Shown: positions 1-7,714 of the stretch, one piece after another
Numbering within the stretch: position 1 is the stretch's first letter
Layout: every line of letters starts with the position of its first letter
From: DATCMU01 sp036563245
GTDB taxonomy: Bacteria > Pseudomonadota > Alphaproteobacteria > Rhizobiales > Devosiaceae
DNA: 64,000 bases
Direction of reading: 5' to 3'
Assembly: GCA_036563245.1 (NCBI GenBank)
Contig: DATCMU010000021.1
Span: forward strand, 1-64,000
Program-made: the position numbers and the translations under genes
The notes under the pieces: generated by a model
What the model was told of the DNA's origin: nothing
Database searches by the model: none
The model's input: only the letters and a program-made list of their open reading frames with translations

Positions 1-4
1 TGGC

Positions 5-1321
5 CTAGGCGACACGGCAGCCACGGGCCCCGGAACCGGGCTCAGCCTGCGCCGCCAGACTTTGGGCGAAGGTGCCCAGTTCGGGCCGTAGCATTGCCCA
101 GATCGTGACCAGCGCGGCGGCGGCGCCAGCGCCAAGGAACAGGACATCGAGATCCCACTTGCCGATCGCCCCGGAAATCGCCTGGGAAAGCGGCACCAGG
201 CCGGTATTGGCAAACATGAGAAAGCTCATCACCCGGCCGAGCATCGCCCTGGGCGTGTTGGCCTGCATCCAGGTGAACAAGAGAATGGCGATATACCCGT
301 TACCCAGTCCGAGAAGCGCCAGCAAAAGGCAGTCCAGCGCGGTGGACGGGATGTAGCCCAGCCCGCCGACGACCGCCGAGAAGGCAAACAGCAGGGCGAC
401 CAGCAGCGTCTTCACCGTCGCACCGCCGGGGCGCGGCAGGGCGCCGGCGGCGATGAACCCGAAAAGGTTGCCGACCGAAAACGACGACATCAGCATGCCA
501 AAGGCCGCCGCGCCTTCGGGCAGGCGCGAATTCGCGATCAGGGGTATGCCCACCAGCAGCGGCCCGATCAGCAGGAAGTTGATGGCGGCGAGCAACACAA
601 ACACCAGCCGCAAGGCCTCGTCCCCCCAAACATGCCCCCAGGCGCTGCGGATCGCGGCGAAAATGCCCTCTTCCGAGACCGGGGATCGTTCACCCTTCAC
701 CGGTCCGGCACCGCGGATCATGACCAGGCAGAGCGCGGAAACCGCGAAACTCGCCGCATCGATCGCGTAGGCGTAACCGACGCCATGTAGCGTGTTTGCG
801 TACATGCCGATGACAATGCCCGCCAGCGACGGGCCGACGAAGCCTGCGAGCTGGGTTGCTCCCATGATCATCGAATTGCCGGCCTGCAACTGGTCCTTGT
901 CAACCAGCATGGGGACGATTGAATTCTGCGCGGGAATGGCAAATCCCGCGACGAGCCCGAAGCCCAGGCTGAAGACATAGAGCATCCAGATCTCGATCGT
1001 CCCGGTCAGGACCGCAAAGGCCATCAGCCCGACCAGCACCAGACGGATTGCATCGGCCGCCAGCATCATGTTGCGCGGCGAGAACCGGTCGGTGATCGCA
1101 CCGCCGATGAGCATGAACGCGGCGCGCGGGAACCCTTCAAGGGCGAGCACGATCCCGAGCAGCATCGGGTCGCCGGTGAGTTGAAGCACCAGCCACGGCG
1201 TGGCGATCAGGGCGAACTGGTCGCCCAGAAGGGACAGACTTGTCCCGGTGAACACCAGCCGGAAATCGGCGAGCGACATGACCCTCAACACTGGATTGGG
1301 AACTGACTTGGGCTTGGTCAT
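5..1321 (-). CDS. MFS transporter (drug/proton antiporter-like)
   Basis: About 438 aa inner-membrane protein with roughly 12 hydrophobic segments and MFS-like N- and C-terminal halves. It begins with LGDQFALIATPWLVLQLTG, typical of the enterobactin/macrolide exporter-like MFS group, so export of a small molecule is likely; the substrate is unknown. The open frame reaches back to 1396, but I chose ATG at 1321 because GGAGG lies five bases upstream and the extra residues are not MFS-like and would overlap the operator palindrome at 1366-1393. It is divergent from an ArsR-type regulator, which probably controls it. Confidence 0.85.
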   Translation of the reverse strand: MTKPKSVPNPVLRVMSLADFRLVFTGTSLSLLGDQFALIATPWLVLQLTGDPMLLGIVLALEGFPRAAFMLIGGAITDRFSPRNMMLAADAIRLVLVGLMAFAVLTGTIEIWMLYVFSLGFGLVAGFAIPAQNSIVPMLVDKDQLQAGNSMIMGATQLAGFVGPSLAGIVIGMYANTLHGVGYAYAIDAASFAVSALCLVMIRGAGPVKGERSPVSEEGIFAAIRSAWGHVWGDEALRLVFVLLAAINFLLIGPLLVGIPLIANSRLPEGAAAFGMLMSSFSVGNLFGFIAAGALPRPGGATVKTLLVALLFAFSAVVGGLGYIPSTALDCLLLALLGLGNGYIAILLFTWMQANTPRAMLGRVMSFLMFANTGLVPLSQAISGAIGKWDLDVLFLGAGAAAALVTIWAMLRPELGTFAQSLAAQAEPGSGARGCRVA

Positions 1322-1365
1322 CGCGGCCTCCGGTTCTGGCATTCGATCCGCGGCCATATACATTA

Positions 1366-1393
1366 CAAAGAAATCTTTGCAAAGATTTTTTTG
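1366..1393. promoter_or_regulatory. Palindromic operator between MFS exporter and ArsR-type regulator
   Basis: Positions 1371-1388 are a perfect 18-bp palindrome, AAATCTTTGCAAAGATTT. It extends to 28 bp (1366-1393) with one mismatched pair (1370/1389). It sits in the divergent gap between an MFS gene and an ArsR-family regulator and is much more AT-rich than its surroundings. Inference: it is the binding site of the neighbouring regulator and controls both genes. Confidence 0.75.
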
Positions 1394-1525
1394 CATTCTT
1401 CGAAAAACCTGCTATTGGCTTCGGGTGGGAAGGCAGGCCGGCCTGAAGAGGGGCCGTTGCTGCGCACCGCGCCCGCCACCGGATCGCTGGCAGGCCAGGG
1501 AATGCACTCGATCTGGGAGGAACCG

Positions 1526-2152
1526 TTGCCCAAACAGAATGACGGCTCAAGGATCACTACCGCCGTTCCCGACACGACGGCGCTCAAGGCTCTGGCGCAT
1601 CCGGATCGGCTGCGCTTGCTGGGTCTGTTGCGATATGGGGGGCCCGACACCGCGAGCGGACTTGCCAGGCGGCTGGGGCTGAATTCAGGGGCCACCAGCT
1701 ATCATTTGCGGCAGCTCGCCGACTACGGATTCATCGAGCAGGCGACAGAGATCGGCAACAAGCGCGAGCGCTGGTGGCGGGCAAGGCACGACGTCACCCA
1801 GACCGATCCCGCCGAAATGGAGGGGGAGCGGCTCGAGGCCGGCCTAGCCATGGTGCAGGCGGTTCTGTCCCAGCACGCGGCCCTGATGCAAAGGGCCCTG
1901 CAGCAATTTCCCCAGCAGCCGGCCGAATGGCGCAAGGCGTCCAATGCCAGCGACTATACGTTCGCGCTGACCGCCGAGCAGGCGCTGGCTCTCAAGGAGA
2001 AACTCGTGGGCCTGCTTTGGGAAGAGATGCGGCGCTCACCGCCCAGCGACGCGCCACTCGCCCCAGGCACCCGCAAGTTCATGGTGATGCTGCACACGTT
2101 CCCCTTCCCCGGCTTTGGCCTTTCCGGGGACCCGGCAAACGGCACGGATTGA
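1526..2152 (+). CDS. ArsR-family (HTH_20) transcriptional regulator
   Basis: About 208 aa. The N-terminal winged helix-turn-helix is clear: ALKALAHPDRLRLLGLL, then ASGLARRLGLNSGATSYHLRQL as the recognition region, then a wing (NKRERWWRA). The helical C-terminal half probably serves dimerisation or ligand sensing. I place the start at TTG 1526 because GGAGG lies five bases upstream; an ATG at 1502 and an open frame from 1391 have no comparable ribosome site. It is divergent from the MFS exporter and probably represses that gene and itself through the palindrome at 1366-1393. No metal-binding cysteine motif of classical ArsR is visible. Confidence 0.85.
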   Translation: MPKQNDGSRITTAVPDTTALKALAHPDRLRLLGLLRYGGPDTASGLARRLGLNSGATSYHLRQLADYGFIEQATEIGNKRERWWRARHDVTQTDPAEMEGERLEAGLAMVQAVLSQHAALMQRALQQFPQQPAEWRKASNASDYTFALTAEQALALKEKLVGLLWEEMRRSPPSDAPLAPGTRKFMVMLHTFPFPGFGLSGDPANGTD

Positions 2153-2157
2153 GGAGA

Positions 2158-2625
2158 TCAGGCGGCGTAATTCGACGCCAGTGGGGCGATCAGCGCCTCA
2201 TAGAGCTTTTCGGGCTCCTTGGTATGGCGCAGGGTTTCCACAAGGCTCTCGGTGCGCATGATGCGCGCCACGCGGCTGAGGGCCTTCAGGTGGTCGGCGC
2301 CGGCGCCCTCGGGCGCCAGCAGCATGATGGCGAGATCGACGGGCTGATCGTCCACCGCTTCGAATTCGATGGGATGCTCGAGGCGCGCGAACACCGCCAC
2401 TACCTGAGGCAGCCCCTTGAGCTTGCCGTGCGGAATGGCGATGCCGTTGCCCAGGCCGGTGGAGCCCAGTTGCTCGCGCTTCATGAGGGTCTCGAAAATG
2501 GCATGCGCCTCCAGTCCGGTCTGCGCAGCAGCGCGATCGGCAAGGAGTTGCAGTAGTTGACGTTTGCTTGTGACCTTTGCACAGGCAACAACGCCGTCTT
2601 GCGACAGGATGTCTGCCAGTTCCAT
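2158..2625 (-). CDS. ptsN: PTS nitrogen regulatory protein EIIA(Ntr)
   Basis: 155 aa, the usual length for PtsN. It contains the phosphorylatable histidine (about H66) in the motif GNGIAIPHGKL. EIIA(Ntr) takes phosphate from NPr as part of the regulatory phosphotransfer chain that links nitrogen and carbon status to potassium uptake and other targets. It is the last gene of the conserved rpoN-hpf-ptsN order. The start is ATG 2625 (MELADIL); the open frame extends further upstream, but those residues are not PtsN-like. Confidence 0.95.
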   Translation of the reverse strand: MELADILSQDGVVACAKVTSKRQLLQLLADRAAAQTGLEAHAIFETLMKREQLGSTGLGNGIAIPHGKLKGLPQVVAVFARLEHPIEFEAVDDQPVDLAIMLLAPEGAGADHLKALSRVARIMRTESLVETLRHTKEPEKLYEALIAPLASNYAA

Positions 2626-2668
2626 TTCAGGACCCTTTATGGAGCGGTAAATAATGCGGGGGCGAGGT

Positions 2669-3238
2669 CTAGTTCTTGCCCAGAGCCGGGTCAATCCAGC
2701 CGATGTTTCCGTCGGTCCGGCGATAAACCACATTCACACCGCCATGTCCAGCATGCCGGAAAACGATTACGTCCGATTGTGCGAGATCAAGCTCCATGAC
2801 TGCCTCACCCACACTCATGCTTCGCAGATTCGAGGTACTTTCGGCAATGATGGGCGGGGAAAAATCCTCCTCGACCTCCTCTGGACCCGAAGGGGCGGCC
2901 AGAACATAGGACTGGGCGGTCCCCTCGGTGTCGTCCTGCTTGCGCCGATGGCTCTTGAGCTTGCGCTTGTAGCGCCTGAGGCGCTTCTCGAGGTGTTCGG
3001 CGGCGATTTCGAAGGCCGCGACGGCGTCGTTCGCCGCGCCGCTGGCATGCAACACGCTTCCGGTGTCCAGATGAATGACGCAGTCGGCCCGGAACCCGAT
3101 ACCTTCGCGCTCCATGGTGAGGTGGCCATCATAGCCCCCGTCGAAATACTTGCCGACCACCGTGGCAAAATGCAGTTGCGCCTTTTCGCGCAGCGCATCG
3201 CCCACGTCCATGTTCTTCCCAGAAACGCGTAGATCCAT
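2669..3238 (-). CDS. hpf: Ribosome hibernation promoting factor, long form
   Basis: 189 aa with two domains. The N-terminal RaiA/HPF fold (about 1-100) ends in the basic stretch RLRRYKRKLKSHRRK. The C-terminal dimerisation domain (about 130-189) includes SMSVGEAVMELDLAQSDVIVFRHA and the ending GNIGWIDP. Long HPF pairs 70S ribosomes into inactive 100S dimers. The start is ATG 3238, preceded by GGGAG six bases upstream. It lies between rpoN and ptsN. A second, different HPF is encoded at 11858-12409. Confidence 0.95.
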   Translation of the reverse strand: MDLRVSGKNMDVGDALREKAQLHFATVVGKYFDGGYDGHLTMEREGIGFRADCVIHLDTGSVLHASGAANDAVAAFEIAAEHLEKRLRRYKRKLKSHRRKQDDTEGTAQSYVLAAPSGPEEVEEDFSPPIIAESTSNLRSMSVGEAVMELDLAQSDVIVFRHAGHGGVNVVYRRTDGNIGWIDPALGKN

Positions 3239-3485
3239 TTCATACTCCCGGTTGGCGCCGTACCCGCGGAATGAATCGCCCAAAGCGACCTGATCCGCCG
3301 GTTCACACTAGCCCTGCCGCATCGCGCCATGCAATGCGCGAGGGCCGTATATCCATATTGAGATGGGACGACACTGCGCCAGATCAAGTCCGCGCGCGAA
3401 GGGCGAGCTGGAGCATCAGGGCCTTGCGCAGCGGCCCGGGCCTGGCCTTGAGGGTCCGGGGCGGCGAGGCGGGCGCACCCAGGCT

Positions 3486-4979
3486 TCAGGCCGGCTCCCG
3501 CTTCTGCCGGCGGCGGATGACGGACGATGCGATGTTCATGCCTTCGCGGTACTTGGCGACCGTACGGCGGGCAACGTCAACGCCTTGTTCCTTCTTCAGG
3601 ATCTCGGCAATCGTATCATCAGACAATATGGCGTCGGGCCGCTCGGCCTCGATCAGCTGCCGGATGCGATGGCGCACCGCTTCCGCGGAGTGATCGGCGT
3701 CGCCTCGCGTGGAACCGAGCGCGGTGGTGAAGAAGTATTTCAACTCGAACATGCCACGCGGGGTCGCCAGGTATTTGTTGGCGGTCACGCGGCTCACGGT
3801 CGATTCGTGCATGTCGATGGCCTCTGCCACCATGCGAAGGGTCATGGGGCGAAGGTGGGCCACGCCCTGTTCCAGGAACGCCTGCTGTTGGCTGACGATC
3901 TCGGTGGCCACCTTGAGGATGGTCTGGGCGCGCTGGTCGAGGCTCCTGGTCAGCCAGTTGGCGCTCTGCAGGCAATCGGAGAGGAATGCCTTTTCCTCCG
4001 GATCCCTTGTCTTGCGGCTGACCGTTGCATGATAGGAGCGGTTGATCAGCAATCTTGGCAGCACGTCGGCGTTCATTTCCACATGCCACTCGCCGCCCGA
4101 ACCGCGTCGGACGAAAACATCCGGCACCACGGCCTGAACCGGCGCGCCGTCGAAAGCGCGACCGGGCCTGGGATCCAGCTCGCGCAGTTCGGCCAGCATG
4201 TCGACGAGGTCCTCTCGGTCGGCTCCAACCGCCTTGCCGAGCGCGGCGAAATCGTGCGCGGCGACCAGCGGCAGATTGTCCAGCAGGCGTTGCATCATGG
4301 GGTCCAGGCGATCGCGTTCCCGGAGCTGGATGGCGAGGCACTCGGCAAGCGAACGGGCGAAAACACCCGCCGGGTCGCAGCCCTGCAAGGTCCGCAATAC
4401 GCCCTCGACGCGCCCCGCCCCGACCCCGAGCTGCGCGGCGATTCCGGCGCAATCGGCAACCAGATAGCCGCGATCGTCGAGATTGTCGATCAGGTTGCGC
4501 GCGATGACGCGGTCGACCGGATCGTCGATCAGGAGCGCTGCCTGTTCGGCGAGGTGGTCGGACAGGCTCTGGATGGAGGACACGTATTGTTCGAGGTCGG
4601 GCGCGTCCCCCCCGCCACCACCCTTACCCTCGGGCCAGTAGCCGGCCGACTGGGAGAGCGAATCCTGATTGACCTGCTCGGGGAAGACGTTCTCGACCTC
4701 GGTGTCCATGCTCGAGGCGATGGAGCGGGCGCTGTCCAGCCGATCCGACGCATGGCCGAGCTCGTCGTACGGGCTGCGCTCGACGAGCGCTTCGTGGTCC
4801 GAAGGCGCCGCATCGCTCGATTCGTCGCGCTCGAGCAGCGGATTGCGCTGCAATTCGGTCTCGATGAAGGCTTCCAGCTCGAGATGGCTCAGTTGCAGAA
4901 GCTTGATCGACTGCATGAGTTGGGGCGTCAGCGCCAGGCTCTGCGTCTGTCTGAATTCAAGCCGTGGCGTCAGCGCCAT
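3486..4979 (-). CDS. rpoN: RNA polymerase sigma-54 factor
   Basis: 497 aa, full length. Region I is glutamine/leucine rich (LEFRQTQSLALTPQLMQSIKLLQ). The core-binding region follows, then an HTH (MVAEAIDMHESTVSRVTANKY) and the diagnostic RpoN box ARRTVAKYRE near the C-terminus. It directs transcription of nitrogen-metabolism and other activator-dependent promoters. It lies downstream of lptB, the standard alphaproteobacterial arrangement. A 247-bp gap (3239-3485) separates it from hpf and probably holds the hpf promoter. Confidence 0.97.
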   Translation of the reverse strand: MALTPRLEFRQTQSLALTPQLMQSIKLLQLSHLELEAFIETELQRNPLLERDESSDAAPSDHEALVERSPYDELGHASDRLDSARSIASSMDTEVENVFPEQVNQDSLSQSAGYWPEGKGGGGGDAPDLEQYVSSIQSLSDHLAEQAALLIDDPVDRVIARNLIDNLDDRGYLVADCAGIAAQLGVGAGRVEGVLRTLQGCDPAGVFARSLAECLAIQLRERDRLDPMMQRLLDNLPLVAAHDFAALGKAVGADREDLVDMLAELRELDPRPGRAFDGAPVQAVVPDVFVRRGSGGEWHVEMNADVLPRLLINRSYHATVSRKTRDPEEKAFLSDCLQSANWLTRSLDQRAQTILKVATEIVSQQQAFLEQGVAHLRPMTLRMVAEAIDMHESTVSRVTANKYLATPRGMFELKYFFTTALGSTRGDADHSAEAVRHRIRQLIEAERPDAILSDDTIAEILKKEQGVDVARRTVAKYREGMNIASSVIRRRQKREPA

Positions 4980-5113
4980 CGATGAAACTCCACAAGACCG
5001 GGAAGCGCGATTTCCGGTTCACACCTTTTTGAACATGCCGTATTTGCCGCGCACATACAAGATTTGTGCCACGCTGCAGATCGCCCGGCAACGCCCCCCG
5101 AATTCCTGTCGTT

Positions 5114-5860
5114 TCAGATCGAAAAGCTCTCGCCGAGATAGACGCGGCGCGCGTCGGGGTCCGCGGTGATGGTTTCCGGCCGGCCCTGGATCATCACGCG
5201 GCCGTCGTGGATCAGATAGGCGCGATCCACCAGTCCAAGGGTTTCGCGAACGGAATGATCGGTGATCAGCACGCCGATGCCGCGTTCTGTAAGCTGGCGC
5301 ACCAGCCCCTGGATCTCGGCGACCGCGATCGGATCGACCCCGGCAAAAGGCTCGTCGAGCAGCATGAACGCCGGATCGGCCGCCAGCGCCCGGGCAATCT
5401 CGCACCGCCGCCGCTCGCCACCGGAAAGCGCCAGCGCGTCAGCGTTGCGCAGATGGGCGATGGAAAACTCCTCGAGCAATTCATCGAGCCTTCTCATGCG
5501 CTCGCGCCTCGAGGATATGTGCCCTTCGAGGATGGCAAGCACATTGTCCTTCACGCTCATGCCACGAAAGATCGACGGCTCCTGGGGCAGGTACCCGATC
5601 CCCAGCCGCCCGCGCTGGAAAAGCGGAAGGTGGGTGATCGGCTTGCCCTCGAGCAGGATTTCGCCGGCATCGGGCCTGACCAGCCCCATGATCATGGTGA
5701 ATACGGTGGTCTTTCCCGCGCCGTTCGGCCCCAGAAGACCCACAGCCTCGCCGCGCTTGACGGCGAGGGAGACGTCGTGAACGACCACGCGTTTGCCGAA
5801 GCGCTTGGCAAGGCCATGCGCCACCAGCCAGCCGGACTGATCGATGTGGTCGTCGGTCAA
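5114..5860 (-). CDS. lptB: LPS export ABC transporter ATP-binding protein
   Basis: 248 aa ABC ATPase with Walker A (GPNGAGKTT), Q-loop (YLPQEPSIFRG), signature (LSGGERRR), Walker B (AFMLLDEPFAG) and switch His (TDHSV). LptB powers extraction of lipopolysaccharide from the inner membrane with LptF/LptG. The start appears to be TTG at 5860; no earlier ATG or GTG gives a sensible N-terminus. It is directly downstream of lptA and upstream of rpoN. Confidence 0.95.
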   Translation of the reverse strand: MTDDHIDQSGWLVAHGLAKRFGKRVVVHDVSLAVKRGEAVGLLGPNGAGKTTVFTMIMGLVRPDAGEILLEGKPITHLPLFQRGRLGIGYLPQEPSIFRGMSVKDNVLAILEGHISSRRERMRRLDELLEEFSIAHLRNADALALSGGERRRCEIARALAADPAFMLLDEPFAGVDPIAVAEIQGLVRQLTERGIGVLITDHSVRETLGLVDRAYLIHDGRVMIQGRPETITADPDARRVYLGESFSI

Positions 5861-5887
5861 GGCGCCGGTTCCCTTGTCGTTCCAGGG

Positions 5888-6400
5888 TCAGTTGGACGGG
5901 GTGAACACGCCGGTCACCCGGCCGCCGCCGGTGGCGGTGAACCGGGAGGTGCCCTTGGCGAGATCGACCACCAGTTGCGGCCCCTTCACCGTGCCGCCCT
6001 TGCCCGTGACGACCACATTGCCGCTGAGCCTGAGGATTCGCGTCTTCGGATCGTATTGCGCGCTGTCGCCGGTCGCGGTCTGGTCGCGCAGGGTCATGCG
6101 GACGCCGCCGGTTGCCTCAAGACTGTCGATTTCCGAGGCGCCGCCGGGTCCGTAATGTACCTTTATGGTGGGCGCGGTCAGCCTGAAACCGGCCTGGGTC
6201 ACCACGGCCTTGCCCGAGAATACGGCGAGGCGCTGGGCCTCGTTCACCTCGAAACTGTCGGCGGTCACGTTGACCGGTTCGCCGGACTGGGCGCCGAGCG
6301 CGCCGAAAGCATTCGTGTCCTGGGCCATGGCCCCAGGTGCAAGACCGGTGGCGAGCACGAGCATGGCCGCCGCCAGGATGTGTCTGGAAAATGCGATCAT
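5888..6400 (-). CDS. lptA: LPS transport periplasmic protein LptA (OstA-like)
   Basis: 170 aa with a signal peptide (MIAFSRHILAAAMLVLATG...AMAQ) followed by an OstA/LptA beta-jellyroll (VTADSFEVNEAQRLAVFSGKA, later RILRLSGNVVVTGKGGTVKG). It bridges the periplasm in LPS export. Its ATG overlaps the stop of lptC in an ATGA junction, so the two are translationally coupled. Confidence 0.9.
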   Translation of the reverse strand: MIAFSRHILAAAMLVLATGLAPGAMAQDTNAFGALGAQSGEPVNVTADSFEVNEAQRLAVFSGKAVVTQAGFRLTAPTIKVHYGPGGASEIDSLEATGGVRMTLRDQTATGDSAQYDPKTRILRLSGNVVVTGKGGTVKGPQLVVDLAKGTSRFTATGGGRVTGVFTPSN

Positions 6401-7032
6401 CGGGTTCCCTTCGTGCCAGGCAGTTGCAGGCTCACGCCGGTGAACCGCCAGCGCTGCGCCACACCATCATATTGCATGGATTTGGCCAGAAGCCGCGTTC
6501 CATCGGCAAATTGCAGATCAACCGGCTCAACGGTTTGGATCGACTGTGCCGGCCAGTCGATCACCGGGTTGAGAAGGCGCGCGGTCATCCCCGCCGAATC
6601 GGTCACAATCATGGTGCCGCTGACATCGAGCACCTGGCTGGAAAGGTGCAGCAGGGCCGAGCCGGCGGTGGCGCGTGCCGAATAGCCGTCGCGGCCATCA
6701 AGTTCGAATGTCAGGTCGGTGAGATCGGAAACGCTGGCGCTGCCCAGCCGGGTGCGCGCCTCGCGGGCGGTCGCGCGGTAGACGCGCCCATCGGCCAGCG
6801 CGCCGCTGAAGCGCGGCGACTGGATGGTGAGAACGCCGCGATCGAAGCTGACGCCGGACACCGAGACGCTGAAATTGAGATTGGCAACGTAGATCTGGGC
6901 AAGCAGGGCGACAAAGACCAGCACGCCGACGGCCGGCACCGCGATGCGGAGCCTGCCGATCAGGCGATTGCGACGCTCCAGCGCCTCATAGAGACCGGCA
7001 CGGCCATCCCGGGCGACCACCCCATCCATCAC
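6397..7032 (-). CDS. lptC: LPS export system protein LptC
   Basis: 211 aa. A single N-terminal membrane anchor (about 30-48, RIAVPAVGVLVFVALLAQIYV) is followed by an LptC beta-jellyroll. It is the bitopic inner-membrane partner that passes LPS from LptBFG to LptA. The ATG at 7032 overlaps the end of the upstream RNase D-like gene, and its stop overlaps the lptA start, so rnd-like, lptC, lptA and lptB form one tight operon. Confidence 0.9.
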   Translation of the reverse strand: MMDGVVARDGRAGLYEALERRNRLIGRLRIAVPAVGVLVFVALLAQIYVANLNFSVSVSGVSFDRGVLTIQSPRFSGALADGRVYRATAREARTRLGSASVSDLTDLTFELDGRDGYSARATAGSALLHLSSQVLDVSGTMIVTDSAGMTARLLNPVIDWPAQSIQTVEPVDLQFADGTRLLAKSMQYDGVAQRWRFTGVSLQLPGTKGTR

Positions 7033-7643
7033 GAATGGGCGAAAATGTCGGTTTCGGCCCAGCCCGACAGGTCCAGGGTCGCGCGCGCACCGAGGAAGTC
7101 GAAGCAGCGGGCGGCAAGCCCTGTGCGGTCCTCGCGTGCCAGCATGCGGTCGAGATGACGCTTGAGGTCGTGCAGGTACAGAACGTCGGACGCCGCATAT
7201 TCGGCTTGCGCGCTGGTCAGGTCGTCGGCGCCCCAGTCAGAGCTTTGCTGCTGCTTGGACAGGTCGACATTGAGCAATTCCTTGGCGAGGTCCTTGAGCC
7301 CGTGACGGTCGGTATAGGTACGCACCAGGCGCGAGGCGATCTTGGTGCAATAGACGGGCGACACCTCGACCCCGAAAGTGTGCTTGAGCACGGCGACATC
7401 GAAGCGCGCGAAGTGAAAGATCTTGGTGACCCTGGGATCGGCAAGAAGAGCGCAAAGATTTGGCGCCTCGGTCTGCCCCTTTGCGATCTGCACGACATCG
7501 GCCGAACCGTCGCCGGGCGAAAGCTGCACCACGCAGAGGCGGTCGCGCGCGGGGTTGAGCCCCATGGTCTCGGTATCGATGGCCACTTCGCGCCCGTAGC
7601 GCGACAGGTCCGGCAGGTCGCCCCTGTGCATTCTGATAGTCAT
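7029..7643 (-). CDS. Ribonuclease D-like 3'-5' exonuclease (no HRDC domain)
   Basis: 204 aa consisting only of the DEDDy exonuclease domain. Exo I is AIDTETMGL, Exo II lies around FHFARFDVAVL, and Exo III is YAASDVLYL with the catalytic Tyr and Asp. The HRDC domains of full RNase D are absent, as is common for the small alphaproteobacterial proteins upstream of lptC. It probably trims structured RNA 3' ends. It is the first gene of the lpt operon. Confidence 0.9.
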   Translation of the reverse strand: MTIRMHRGDLPDLSRYGREVAIDTETMGLNPARDRLCVVQLSPGDGSADVVQIAKGQTEAPNLCALLADPRVTKIFHFARFDVAVLKHTFGVEVSPVYCTKIASRLVRTYTDRHGLKDLAKELLNVDLSKQQQSSDWGADDLTSAQAEYAASDVLYLHDLKRHLDRMLAREDRTGLAARCFDFLGARATLDLSGWAETDIFAHS

Positions 7644-7714
7644 GACAATCCCTTGTCGCGGTGTTCCGGCGACTGTGATGCCACACCGCCCCGACGATGA
7701 AAAGACCGGTCGCG

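Noticed and set aside
3363..4985. 540-codon open frame opposite rpoN
   Set aside because: Shadow frame of a GC-rich gene; rpoN on the other strand has clear motifs over the same bases.
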